From Piscicola geometra (lineage: Eukaryota; Annelida; Clitellata; Hirudinida; Piscicolidae), in contig OX030959.1 in NCBI GenBank assembly GCA_943735955.1, positions 4,270,717 through 4,334,716 of the forward strand: a stretch of 64,000 nucleotides of DNA, written 5' to 3'. Both the position numbers and the translations under genes were made by a program. The notes below the pieces were generated by a model, which saw only the letters and a list, made by a program, of their open reading frames with translations, ran no database searches and was not told the origin of the DNA. Positions within the stretch are counted from its first letter, which is position 1; each line of letters starts with the position of its first letter. Of the stretch, positions 34,320 through 46,004 are shown piece after piece.

Positions 34320-36382
34320 TCAGCTGAAGACGGCCTTGTATTCTTGTATTTGTCTCTTGAGGCAGGTGAGTTCAGCGTGCAGTTTGTTGAATTCTTCCTT
34401 TTCCCTGCGGTGATCGTCGTTGTTGGTGAGGAAAGCGTGTTCGTTGTAGATTGGTTCCAGCAGCTCCTGTGTGGTAGTAGTAGTGACTTGGTTGTTGTAA
34501 TGGTTGTGGTAGAAGTGTTCAATGAAAAAAAGCAATACAATTGGATGAGAATTTAAATGTTGAAGAAAGCACCTTCTGCATACTCTGCTTGAACTGCTGC
34601 ACGAGCGAGTTGAAGTACTTGAGTCTGTTCTCGATCCTGGTGTTCAGCGACGACAAGACCTTGTACTTCTGGTCGAATTCCCTCCGGGCGGCTTGGTACT
34701 CTTCCTGACTGGCGATGTTTCTTTCCGTGGTGTTGGTGGTTGTGGCAGTGGTACTGTTGCTTGTGGAGCTGTGTGTAGTTGGTGGTGGTTGATGTAATAT
34801 GTTGTTGGTGGTGGTTGCTTTATGAAGTTGTTGGTGGTGGTTGCTTTATGATGTTGTTGGTGGTGGTGCTTTATGATGTTGTTGGTGTTTTATGTTGTTG
34901 TAGTGGTTGTTTAATGGTGTAGTAGTAGTTGGCAATATATGGTAATTCAATAAAAGTAGTTGCTACAAAACCTTTGCTGCTGTTGTGAATCTCCCTGCTT
35001 CCAGGCTGTCGAAGTGTTGAAGGTTGGTATGATGAGGATGATGATGATCAAAAGGTAAATGATGTGTTATGATGATGATGATCAAAAAGATGAATGATGT
35101 GTTATGATGATGATGATCAAAAAGATGAATGATATGTTATGATGATGATGATCAAAAAGATGAATGATATGTTATGATGATGATGATCAAAACGTAAATC
35201 ATGTGTTATCATAATGATGCTTGAGTAATAGCTTTTATTCAAAGCGCTCTTGAATTCATGAAAAAGCCCTTTATACGCCCTATATTGATAGTAATGAAGA
35301 ATGGTTTTACAGGTTCTAGAACGACATACGTTGTTGTTGTTGTACGACAGGGGCTGCGGGCTCCTGAGACATGTGCACGTCTGGCACTGGCGCCTTCACA
35401 GACTGTACTTTTTCCTGCGTGTACAGGCGTGGATATACAATGCATGATGTCGTATACACAAAAATAATTTTCTATGATTTATAACATCATCATCCTCACC
35501 AACATCATCATCATCATGATTGATAATGTAGACATTATAATTTATGAATAGTTTTTCATTTATGGGCTTGAGATTGGAAGCTGACCACTTTGATTGGCTC
35601 GTCCTTGATAGGCGCCTTGACAGCTTTGCGCACCTGCTGAGGCATGGGTCTTCTGGGGGGGGGGGGGGGGGGTTAGGATGATGGTGATAGTAGTGATGGT
35701 GGTGATAGTAGTGATGGTGGTGATAGTAGTGATAGTGGTGATAGTAGTGATAGTGGTGATAGTAGTGATGGTGGTGATAGTAGTGATGGTGGTGATAGTA
35801 GTGATGGTGGTAGACATTGATAAGAATGATATATTGAAGATTTGTCTATTTAAACAGCTCAGCTTTTAGGCTGTGAGGTGTTTTAAGTGCGATAACAAAT
35901 TCAACTAATTCAACTAATTTCCCTATGTATCCCTATAAAGTTAACATTGTTTCTTTTCTTCCTCATCCTCCCCCCCCCCATCTCATCCTAATTCTTCTCT
36001 TCCCTCCTTCACCACCTTTTCTCCCCCTTCCATCTCCTCCTCCTCCCCCACCTCCTCCTCATTATCCCCTCCACCTCCTCATCATCTCCTCCTCCATCTC
36101 CTCATCATCTCCTCCTCCACCTCCACCTCCTCTTCCTCACCATCTCCCCTCCACCTCCTCATCTCCTCCTTCTCCATCTCCTCATCATCTCCTCCTCCAC
36201 CTCCTCATCATCTCCTCCTCCACCTCCACCTCCTCTTCCTCACCATCTCCCCTCCACCTCCTCATTATCCTCCCCTCCACCTCCTCATCCTCGCCTCCTC
36301 CGCCTCCTCCCTCCAACCAACCTCTCCGTGGAAACGCCCGATGGCGCGTGGAACTTTTTCTTCTCCTCGGGTGGGGGCTTGT

Positions 36383-36416
<34 letters not shown>

Positions 36417-37591
36417 GCTGCTGTTGTTGCTGCTGCTGCTGCGTGCCTCCATCACCTTGTACAACTTGGACTGCACACTGTTCGACAACGCCCTCTTCGA
36501 ATGACCTTTCAACTTTATCTCTTTGGTACTGTGGGGAGGAGGGGATGGAGGGCGGTGGTGATGGTAGTAGTAGTAGTTGTAGTTTAGGATGGGTAAGTGA
36601 GATATGAAAAATAGCGAAAAAGAGGCTCGAAAACAAGCGTTTAAATGCTTCACGGTTAGTGTTAGAATAGTTCACGGTTTGTGAGAGACTAAATGTGATT
36701 GCAATAGAACTCTCAAAACGCAAACCAGTTCTTTTTGATTTCAAGGTTCGTATTGGATATTTTCTCCATGGTGTTCTGGTAGACATCCTCAGAGGCCCTG
36801 ATTATGATCTTCTGGTTGATGATGCCTATGTTCTGAAAGCACTTCTTCCTGCAGGGTGGGTCAGTATTATAAAAATGTGAAGTCATCTGAGATCTATTGG
36901 GTGTTACTTAACTTGGTAGCATTCATGAGATTCTATTAATGGGGATAATGATGATGTCTATTTATAATGCGCCAGGGAAAGCAACAGAAGTGCCACACAC
37001 AAACAAAACAAAAGTATGTTTCTTCACACTCTAATCTTAAAGCCTCATATCAGTGACTAAGTGATGTTTCAAAGCAACAAAGCTAGAATTCTCATCACTT
37101 GTCAGACTGCAGAAAGCACTCAGTAGAGGCATCGTTGTGAGGCAGTAGGGAAAGGTTGAAGCCAAAACTCCTGTTACCTTCAGCTCCTGGAACATTGATC
37201 ACCTGCAATTATTGCACTTTGCTACAGAATTGAAACTTTTTTATATTGTGAAATATTTTTTATGTGAAATAAATGAAACATTTAACAGTTTGAATGATGG
37301 AACTTACACCCTGGCTAGATTCAACCTTGATCTTCATGCCTTCTAAAGATTTCTGAATGCAGTATTGAAACAGAATAATGTTAATCATTGTGATGTTATT
37401 TAATTAATTGGGAAAGTGTATAAAAATAATAACATATGATTTTATATTCAGAAAAAGTAATAAAAAACCTTCTTGAAATATTCATTGCGATAGTTTTCAA
37501 GACACTTGAGGGAAGAGTCAGTTAGTTTGACATGAAGTACAATACAGTTTGATGGAACGTTGTCAACTAGGGAAAACCTCTCAGTAGCCAT
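34320..37591 (-). CDS. ELL: ELL, RNA polymerase II elongation factor (short form)
   Basis: ELL suppresses transient pausing by RNA polymerase II and works in super/little elongation complexes (family knowledge). Exons: 37591-37469 (VLHVKLTDSSLKCLENYRN), 37352-37308, 37202-37099 (VINVPGAEGNRSFGFNLSLL), 36848-36726 (NIGIINQKIIIRASEDVYQN), 36528-36322 (basic, then a polymorphic-looking Ser/Asn tract encoded by CAG/CAA-type repeats), about 35653-35585 and 35412-35330, a small exon near 34,980-35,015, about 34711-34574 and 34466-34320. The last two form the C-terminal occludin/ELL coiled coil (YQAARREFDQKYKVLSSLN, REKEEFNKLHAELTCLKRQI). The N-terminal ELL domain and the C-terminal domain are clear. 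I could not find the central segment that in other ELLs precedes the Pro-rich region, so the product would be near 400 residues rather than over 600. The exon ends at 35.0-35.6 kb are approximate. Confidence 0.88.
34760..35220 (-). repeat. ELL intron tandem repeats
   Basis: Two arrays: TTGGTGGTGGTTGCTTTATG-type units at about 34,775-34,915, and about five copies of a 37 bp unit with GATGATGATGATCAAAAAGA at about 35,030-35,210. A small in-frame exon lies between them near 34,980-35,015. Confidence 0.7.
35660..35815 (+). repeat. Poly-G run and GGTGATAGT minisatellite
   Basis: A run of about 17 G is followed by a 9-12 bp GGTGATAGTAGTGAT-type array, in an ELL intron next to an acceptor whose polypyrimidine tract is the C-run on the minus strand. 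Open frames here (ITTITTIT) are repeat artefacts. Confidence 0.75.
35950..36315 (+). repeat. Polypyrimidine tract in ELL intron
   Basis: About 365 bp almost free of purines on the plus strand (TCCTCCACCTCCTCATCATC-type units). On the transcribed sense strand of ELL this is GA/GGT-rich. It is a candidate for H-DNA/triplex structure. No coding sense. Confidence 0.75.
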
Positions 37592-37976
37592 CTCTATGGC
37601 TGAGATATTAAACTATGAAAATTGAAATTTTATTTTGAATTTAAATAAAGTATAAATGATAGAATAAAATAGAATAAGAAAACATATGTAGTCTAAAGAG
37701 TACTTTTTTGTTTAAGCTCTAAAGCAGCTGTATCTGAGCCTCAGTTAAACTTTCAGTGAAATTTTTACTTTTACAAAATTACTTTTAAGAATTTTTTATT
37801 TTAATCAGCACTAAAAATATTGTAAGATATCTTTTTAGATTATTAATTTAATATTCTAAGTATAAAAACGTTAGTCTTACTTATTATCTTTTGTTCTTGT
37901 AATTAATGAGCTTTCTCCATTATTGTCCATTTTGTTCTTTGAGCTTTTCTTAAGGAATACTTTGATAGCAATTAAA
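37592..37976. promoter_or_regulatory. Shared ELL/DBHS intergenic region (bidirectional promoter candidate)
   Basis: Only 385 bp separate the ATG codons of two divergently transcribed genes for nuclear RNA/transcription proteins, so both promoters and 5' UTRs must lie here or overlap. The sequence is AT-rich with no obvious TATA box or CpG enrichment. Confidence 0.55.
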
Positions 37977-40900
37977 ATGAAGCGTTCTCCAAGTTTCAGG
38001 CATCAGAGTCGTAATAACTCTAATGATCGATCAAGCGACGATAGGAATAGTTTTAAAGGTAAACTTGTTCAACCTAAAGTTGAGGATTCGAAAAAAGCGA
38101 TCGGCGATGTTAAATTGAAAACTGAATGCAATGACAACATTATCAGCAAGGAAAAGAAGTTTTCAGGTCGTTGTCAACTATTTGTGGGAAATATTCCAAA
38201 CGAAATGACTGACGCAGATTTCAAAAAGATGTTTGAGAAGTATGGAGTCTGTAAAGACGCCTACCTGTGTGCAAACAGAGGCTTTGGATTCATAAGGATG
38301 GTATGTTCAAATATCTGTTGAATTCTAACATTACTAATAACGTTGAGGCATAAAAAATCTAACAGGAAACAAGGCATATAGCGGAAAAGGCAAGGGCTCA
38401 GTTGGATGGGATGGAGTTACGAGGAGGAAGGTTTTTGAGGGTGAGAATGGCGTGCCATTCTGCGGCCATCAAAGTCAAGTACCTGTCTCCATACATCTCT
38501 AATGAGATCCTTGAACAGACTTTTTCCATGTTTGGCGAGGTAGAGAGGGCTGTGGTGATTGTGGATGACAAGGGAAAGCCGGTTGGAGAAGGAATTGTTG
38601 AGTTCACACGCAAGCAGGCGGCCTACAACGCACTCAACAAGATTTCGGAAGGCATTTTCTTTATGACTAGGTCATTTTCCTACTTCAATCTGTTTTTTAA
38701 ATGACAGTCATCAGTTTTGTGCGTAAATAATTTATCATTCAAAAGAGAGTATTTTTTATTTCCAAAGTCAATTCCTGAATTTTGAAAACAATGTTTTCAT
38801 TCACAGCCAACCGAGGCCGATAGAGGTGGAACGGTATGAGCCAAATGACGAGTCAGACGGCCTCCCAGAAATGTTCGCTCTCAAGACGCCGGAACTGACG
38901 AGGTTACATGTCACATTGTTCGGGATGGGATAAATAAAATAAATGAGATGGGATGGCATGCAGTAAATATGCCAGTATGCATGTTCTATCCACCACTGTG
39001 CAACAACAGTGAGAGAGAGAAGGGAGCGAGGTTCGCGCAGCCGGGTTCACTCGAGGCTGAGATGGGAATGAAGTGGAAGAAGTTGTACCATCTGTACCGG
39101 GAGCAGGAGGACTTGCTGAAGAAGAACTTCGCCGAGGAGGTCGCCAAGTTGGAGGCGGACCAGGCAAATCTCGTCATCGAGCAGCGCAAGCACATGATCA
39201 TGCAAGGTGCTGTCTCTTGCTCGTTGCCATTATGTTGTTGCTATTGTTATTATTATTTTCAATGTTACTCATATTATTATTGTTGTCAGTGTTGTTTTGT
39301 AAGGTGGCATATGCCAATTCACACACAGATGTACAGAGAAGACAGGAGGAGTTGAGGATGCTCGAGAAGACGATCGATGACAACAAGAGGCGGATGGAGA
39401 TGATGTGAGTGGTGGTGGTGGCGTGGTGTGGTGTGGTGTGGTCGAGTCTGGATGACAGCATGCATGCAGGCAATTCAATTATTCACTAAAAACTCACACA
39501 ATGCTCTTTCCATTATAAATTGACATCATCACCATCACCACCAGCCCCATCAATTAATCATCCCCATCATTATCCTCATCATCATCACAGGCGTCAGGAA
39601 GATGGTCGTAAGAGGCCGCATCTTTTTGATGATGACATGCGTCGAGCTCCTCCAATGAAGAAGGATGACATGATGATGCACGGCAGACAACCACCCAAGA
39701 ATAACCCTGAGCAACCATACATGGTTGGTTATTTGGTTGAACGCCTGCTTGGTTGTCACTTGCGTTTAATTCCCCACGCTGAGTGGCCTTGCAAGGTCAA
39801 TGTGTGCATGATCGTCATCTCACACAGAACAGAGGCATGGACAGGGGCTTGTTTGGCATGAACATGCAAGCACCACCCGTCCCTCCCAACCTAGACCGCG
39901 TCAGAATGGTGCGATGGTGTTTCTTTTCATTACTTATATCACTTAGCATTTAATCAATCTTATAAAAATATTTGTATAGCGTTCATTCTCAAGTAATTAA
40001 ATTAAACTTTCGTTGTTTCAGGGTGGTCTTGCATTCCTAGGCAACAACAACGCAAACAACACTTTGTTGAGCAACCCACTCAACAACAACATGCACTCGA
40101 TGCAACCACCCAACATACGCATGCGTCCTCCCTCCAGACCAATCATCAACAACAACAACAACAACAACGGGGGTCTGCTGCTTGAGCCGAACATGGTATG
40201 TCCTTACCTGCACCATTCGTTTAGATTTATTAATATTTTTATTATATGTTTTAATAGCTTTTCAATTACTTGATAAAAGGCACAATGAAATGCGGTAATT
40301 ATAAGCTCTCGTTCGGTAATGGCGTGTTTGAAGTCGTTGAAGAGTTAATTGCGCCAATGTAATGAGTCTGACGCATATAATGAAGTTAGAGTTCAGATAC
40401 AATGTTCTGAAGAGGATGCTGATGATGAGGGTGATGTTAATGATGATGATGATATCAGTTTGGGTATGGAAATGATACAAAATGAGCTATTGTTGCGGCT
40501 TGTAGATTTCACCTAAATTACTTTGGAAGGTAGCTATGAGTCGAACATAGAGACGAGTAAATAGTCATCATCTTTATCTGTCTATTGTGCACTTTGAATG
40601 AGGATTTGAGTCTGATTTAACATTTATTTTTATTAGTAGTATTATTATATATTAATTAAAATAAATATATTCTTTTATCCTCAGTTTGCAACAAATAACA
40701 TAAATAATAAAGACTTGTGCATGCAATATGAAATCACTCACTCATCCATTGAAAATACCAAATGAACACTTCTCACAGCACTTCCACCGCATCTTTCAAT
40801 CCCCATTCTCTAGCACATTCTGAGTATTGGAAATACCTTCAGTCTTTTCTCTCAACCCTTCCTAGTTAATTAACTCCTGAATGTTTCCCCATACAGTGTA

Positions 40901-41523
40901 ATGCTTTTTTTCTTTAAATACTTTACAAATAGACAGCACAAGTCTCTTTGCAAGCAGTCTTTTCTTTTTCTATTTCACTACCTCCAAAACACTTCACCTG
41001 ACAACACAACGCCACGGTTTGGCATATACTCTCTGCACAAGTTGTAATCACTTCTAATCTTGTGTTACTCACACATGCGCATATAAAAACACACACACAT
41101 ACAAATAGACAACACATATACAAATAGACAACACATATACAAATAGACAACACACATACAAATAGACAACACACACACTTATACAAATAGACAACATACA
41201 CACACACACACACACACACATACAAATAGACAACACACATACACATACACACACACACAAACCCACACTCATCATCAGCACACACATCTCTAATGCTTCC
41301 ACCACTCTCCATCAATGGAATGTAGCGACCGGCTCAGCAAGGCGGCGTTCATAACGCTCCTCCCTTCGGTGTTGGCAACAGCAGTAACCACCACGGCAAC
41401 AGCAGCAGCGGACCACTCGGCAACAGCAACAACAACGGTCTCCCTGGCAACATGATGAGGCCCAACATGCCTCTGCTTAACACCTATAACAATGAACTTA
41501 TCAAGAGACCACGTCGCTACTGA
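37977..41523 (+). CDS. DBHS-family RNA-binding protein (NONO/SFPQ/PSPC1/NonA type)
   Basis: Nine exons, about 523 residues, nuclear RNA/DNA-binding protein of the Drosophila behaviour/human splicing family. Exons: 37977-38300, 38366-38670, 38807-38902, 39010-39206, 39329-39404, 39591-39723, 39828-39908, 40022-40195 and 41338-41523, with all phases consistent. RRM1 has [17 protein letters not shown] and the RNP1-like [12 protein letters not shown]2 has [20 protein letters not shown] and [20 protein letters not shown]. The NOPS segment has [13 protein letters not shown]. The coiled coil continues through [20 protein letters not shown] to [21 protein letters not shown] Met/Asn/Gly/Pro-rich tail ends KRPRRY, the typical DBHS basic-aromatic terminus. 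These proteins dimerise and act in transcription, splicing and paraspeckle-like bodies (family knowledge). Invertebrates usually have one or two members, so it is not assigned to one vertebrate paralogue. A (CA)n array lies in the last intron. Confidence 0.94.
41080..41278 (+). repeat. (CA)n / ACAAATAGACAACACA array
   Basis: Imperfect CA microsatellite interspersed with about six copies of ACAAATAGACAACACA. It lies in the last DBHS intron, about 60 bp before the final acceptor (CTCAG|CAAGGC). Confidence 0.85.
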
Positions 41524-41879
41524 TAGTAGTTATCTCTCTACTTTAGAACGTTCATGAACGTCTATGTAAAGGCATCTTAAAGGTGGATATTTAAAAAGTT
41601 TTAAATATGTGTGTAATTAAATCAAGAAGGAACAACTACCACCACCAGAAGAATTCATGCCGTCACCTTTTAAATGCATCTCTTAACTTATCTCTGAGTG
41701 AATTGGTGAATTATTGTTTCTTTTATCGTCTGTTGTCTGAATGAATGGATGAATAAAGGAAAGAATGAGTAGTGTGTTAAGCCAGAGATGCATCGACTAG
41801 TTTTGGTTGAATTGAAAAAGAATTTTATGCATGCAAGTTTTCATAATCGGAACATTTTATTTATTTTGAAAGTGTGTAA

Positions 41880-41952
<73 letters not shown>

Positions 41953-43340
41953 GTGTGTGTGTGTGTGTATGTGTGCTTGTTTGTGTGTGTGCTTGTTTGT
42001 TTGTTTGTGTATGTGTGTGTTTGTCCTTGTGTGTTTGTGTATATGTGTGTGGTAGCAGATTTGAGGGCTGGGAAGGCTGGATATACACTTAAGAACTTTA
42101 TATGTGACTGTTTTTGACTTCAATGTATAATTATTTGTATTGCTTCTACTCAGAGAAGACTGACTCAATAGAAATTGTCTAGATGTTTCTTTCAAAATAA
42201 AAATCCGAAAAAAGCATCTCTACTACTCCTTGCGCCACCATTCAATTCATGCCTCACCATCTCACTTTTAATACTTTTTTTTTGTTATTATTTAAATGCT
42301 TGAAAATAGCTAAGAATATTCGAACGCCATGAGCATCTTAATTACACCCACAACACCTCACACACTTTAACTTAAACATAAATGACTAAATATAAATAAA
42401 ACTCACACAAACACCCACTCTAATCCACACTTACATTCACACAATAACCTAGATTCACTCCAAACTTCATACTGCTGCACCTCCACCACAAGTGGTAATT
42501 GTATCCCCTTCGCACATGACGACACTATCCTCTTCGGCCAAAACGACAATATACCACCAACAAACTTTCATGCACACAGATCTCACAACGTCATGACACC
42601 AGACATCCAACAAATAACTCTGTAACTTTAATGATGCTACACCGTAAGTTAACATTCCCAACTGACCCATCCCTGACACTTACATTACTAATCTCACATA
42701 TATTGCCAAATCAACGACCACCCAAGCCCACCATCATGATAACACTGTCTAACAAACGCTCATAAACAAACACACCAAGAACTTTCACTAAAGATTCCAC
42801 TCTCTTTCCCTTTAAGGTTTCTTCCCTCCTCCCCCTTTCCAACCTTTTCCGATATTAAAAAAATATTCACTCTTCCAACATTACTATCCAAACAATCGAC
42901 TCTTTCAGGAATCTTTTTGTTTAACTAAATGAATTTGTTTTATTCATTATTAATTTATATTTAACATTAGCCAGTTTTCAGAGATGGTGTGGTGCTTTTC
43001 AGTTCCCATTGTAATCTTTGTTGTGCCGCGGAAAAAGGTCCCCTGACCTCTTATCTGCGCTGGCTCGATGATGATGATGATGATGATTGTAGAATTGCTT
43101 TAGTGTTGTTTAGACAATTTTTTAATGCACCTAGGGTATTGTTGTTCTAATAACTAACTGTAATTAAAATTAGGCAAATAACTAGAAAAAATGATTTTAT
43201 TTAACTCCTAACTGAAACTGTAACCGAATAATTTCAAAAACTGTAAATATAATACTTAGAGTAATAAAAGAAAGTAACTAATAAAAAATGAATGAATAGA
43301 TTTTTGAACAGCTTTTGTTATAGAAGTTGAATATCCCATC
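41524..43340. other. DBHS 3' flank, repeats
   Basis: After the DBHS stop comes a (GT)n microsatellite at 41,882-42,050. The rest is AC/AT-rich with no convincing gene. A retroelement-like end is seen at about 43,005-43,087, where CTGCGCTGGCTCGATGATGA runs into a (GAT)n tail, typical of a LINE 3' terminus. Confidence 0.5.
41882..42050 (+). repeat. (GT)n microsatellite
   Basis: About 65 bp of almost pure GT followed by GTTTGTGT/GTATGTGT degenerate repeats. It lies about 360 bp after the DBHS stop codon. Confidence 0.95.
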
Positions 43341-43344
43341 TTAA

Positions 43345-43462
43345 TTAAACTTTCACAGGATTTAACATCTGCACCTGCATCACAGGCATTTGTTGAAAGA
43401 GTATTTTCTGTCTGTGGAGACTTAACTTATAGGAAACAAAATAGACTGAACATTCATTAGAA
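43345..43462 (+). pseudogene. hAT transposase C-terminal remnant
   Basis: The plus strand encodes SAPASQAFVERVFSVCGDLT followed by YRKQNRLN and a stop. This is the hAT dimerisation-domain signature (a small-residue/Pro, Ser, then an ERxFS block). No other part of the transposase is present nearby, so it is a fragment. It lies immediately upstream of a 39 bp satellite and a piggyBac element. Confidence 0.7.
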
Positions 43463-43562
43463 ATGAGAACATTTGTTCAAATAAAAAGAATATTAAATTC
43501 ATTAAATATGTTTTTTTTCTTTGAATGGAAAACTAATCTTTTTTTTTAGTTTTGTTGTTTGC

Positions 43563-43879
43563 TAATATTAACTAATATACAAACTGTAATAGTAAATAAA
43601 GTAATATTAACTAATATACAAACTGTAATAGTAAATAAAGTAATATTAACTAATATACAAACTGTAATAGTAAATAAAGTAATATTAACTAATATACAAA
43701 CTGTAATGGTAAATAAAGTAATATTAACTAATATAAAAACTTTAATAGTAAATAAAATAATATTAACTAATATACAAACTTTAATAGTAAATAAAATAAT
43801 ATTAACTAATATACAAACTGTAATAGTAAATAATATAATATTAACTAATATACAAACTGTAATAGTAAATAAAGTAATA
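43563..43879 (+). repeat. 39 bp tandem repeat, about 8 copies
   Basis: The unit is TAATATTAACTAATATACAA plus ACTGTAATAGTAAATAAAG, 39 bp, with few substitutions. The period is a multiple of three, so a 121-codon open frame results. TAATATTAACTG also recurs just beyond the piggyBac element at 45,650, suggesting that the element landed in or beside this array. Confidence 0.9.
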
Positions 43880-44001
43880 ACGCATGACTCAAAGGAATTA
43901 ATTAATTTTTTTACATTTTATTGAAAAACTGATTCTAAAAAATCAAATCAAAAAATTAGTCTGAAATATTTTATACGAAAAAAGTTATGATGAAAATAAA
44001 A

Positions 44002-45282
44002 AATGTCCTTAAAAAAGGACACTATGCGTTGCTACTGACGGTAATCACGATTCGTGGTAGATGCTGAAGCACTCCAAATGTAAAGCTAAATTACATTTAA
44101 GGCATTTTTTTCCACTTTCTTTCCACATTACTTGCATCTTTTTTGGCCATCTTCAATTTTACCAATAAAATGATCTTTTCCATTTTAGCTAAATTCATGG
44201 ATTCTTTTTTTTCTTTTTTGATCTGTTTGAAACCATATGAAAAAATTATAAATATTTCAGTATAACATGGAGTGTCTTTTGTTAAGCATTTTATTAGTTT
44301 AGATACCCCCGATCCACCAAGTCCTGATTCGCTATTGAACTCTTCCGAGGCTCCTTGATACGGGTAACAGTTTACCAAATACCCAAGCCTATTATTTAGG
44401 CACCAAACTTTATATCCAAACCTTATGGGTTTTCCTCTGATAAACTGTTTTGATGAATGCCTTCCATAATATGGCACCATTGATTCATCAATCGCCAAAT
44501 GACATTCTTTGGGCCAAAATTTGAGAAATCTTTCATTCATAGCATCAAATAATGGACGCACTTTGGCCATCTTGTCTAACTTATTAATTTTTTCGTTGTC
44601 ATTGCAATGCAAATATCTTAATAACTCTTTAAATCTGTTGACAGTCATAGCATTGCTTACAGCTAGATTGTGTACATCGTCGCTCTGTTCCCAGTACATC
44701 CTGCGGTTTGCAAAAGGAACATAACCTGAAAGCATGAGTAAAGCCAGCACCACTCCATATTCATTTTCAGTAGCATTCAGCTGTTTTAGTTTTTGGCTGT
44801 CATATAAATTTGACATGTCTGTTATTAGCTTGATGACTGGTACATCCAAAAATAAATTGAACAATGTGAGAGGAGACATTTTTTCTAAATTTGATTTGTC
44901 CTCTGAACTATTATCTGCCAATAATCCAGTAGTAATGTCTTTTTTGGTCCATCTCCGATCAATTTTAATTTTTTTTAGCTGGCCTTTTCACAGCAGTTTC
45001 TTCTCTACTTATAGTGGTTTTCTCTCCCCCAATTTTGGAAATTACTATTTCTGCTTCTGCATTTAGCTGGTTTCTTGATAAATTATCTAGGGTACCTTCA
45101 CCATCCTCGGGTCCACTATCCTCATCAGAGCAGTTTGGGTCAGTAGGAGGAATCATGACTATATCTGCTGAAAAGAAATAATTGTCATCTTCCAAAATAC
45201 TAATGACTTCATGAAGAGCGAATCTGAAAATAATTGTTTTTACCATCATTATTACTGCATAGTGTCCTTAAAAAAGGACATT
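44002..45282 (-). mobile_element. piggyBac-type DNA transposon, defective
   Basis: Inverted termini near 44,002-44,028 and 45,258-45,282 share AATGTCCTT, a 6-base A/T run and GGACACTATGC, with a TTAA at or inside the ends. TTAA targeting is typical of piggyBac. The transposase pseudogene lies inside on the minus strand. A third, direct copy of the end (TTTAAAAAAGGACAGTATGC followed by GTTAA) occurs at 45,611-45,640, so the original element may have extended further right or nested. Confidence 0.75.
44097..45249 (-). pseudogene. piggyBac transposase pseudogene
   Basis: Minus-strand DDE_Tnp_1_7-type protein. The N-terminal acidic part is 45,249-44,965 and the main part 44,921-44,097. The two join only across a frameshift in an A8 run near 44,970-44,977, where one extra A disrupts the frame before KIDRRWTKKDI. 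The first catalytic Asp block is intact (AIDESMVPYYGRHSSKQFIR). The region carrying the later catalytic Asp residues is missing: after SGLGGSGVSKLIKCL the frame runs into a short Lys-rich end. It cannot encode an active enzyme. Confidence 0.8.
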
Positions 45283-46004
45283 CAATAAAACACAGTTTTT
45301 GGAAATAATATTACATGTAAAATGAAATTTATTTTAAAATAAGATATAAGAATGGATAACAATAAAATAATATTATAAATTATGAATGGTAGACATTAAA
45401 TAAAATTATAACTAACTTTTTTTCATGAGCCATGACAAAAACACAAAAAATTTAGTTATCGCCTTGAAAAATCAGAATATCGAAACAATCTATCAATCTC
45501 AAATCACAAAAAATTTTTTTAAACAAAGACTTCAGTTTATATAGGGCAGGATTAATTGCAAAGATAATAAATATAATCAAGATAACTATTATAAAAAAAA
45601 CTTTTTATTGCTGTCTTTAAAAAAGGACAGTATGCGTTAATGGATTAACTAATATTAACTGCAAAAAAGAAAAGAATGATCACTGTAACTAGTAGTAACT
45701 GAAAAGATCAAATTAATGACCTGTTACTATAACTGAAAAACCGAACTGAAATATCACTAATCTACAGGGTAGACTAGCCCTTCTGTAATGCTTAAGAAAT
45801 AAAGTATCAATGTTCTGCTTTAGCACTCTCCAATATTTTTCCAATTATAAAAAATCAATTCTGTCAATAATTAGAACAGGTTGAAAAATCTAAAAGATGG
45901 AATAAAAATAAAACAAAGCCTCGATTATCCAACATTTTAATTGATAAAATTATGGACTTGTATAGGAAGTTTTAAATATCAGGAAACATTAAAATACTAA
46001 TGAT
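45283..46004. other. AT-rich flank of the piggyBac element
   Basis: AT-rich sequence with the extra piggyBac-end-like motif at 45,611-45,640 and TAACTAGTAGTAACTG-type short repeats near 45,680-45,730. A CAGGGTAGACTAGCCC motif near 45,765 could be another transposon end, but no partner was found. Confidence 0.4.

Noticed and set aside
35925..36587. 220-codon Pro/Ser/Leu-rich plus-strand frame
   Set aside because: Polypyrimidine intronic tract plus the antisense of an ELL exon with CAG/CAA-type repeats.
42467..42679. Possible reverse-transcriptase fragment (FAHDDTILF-like on the plus strand)
   Set aside because: Only a few residues resemble a YADD box and stops follow on either side; too weak to annotate.
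43559..43924. 121-codon frame and CRISPR-like regular repeat at 43.6 kb
   Set aside because: A 39 bp tandem repeat without spacers in eukaryotic DNA; the open frame is a multiple-of-three artefact.
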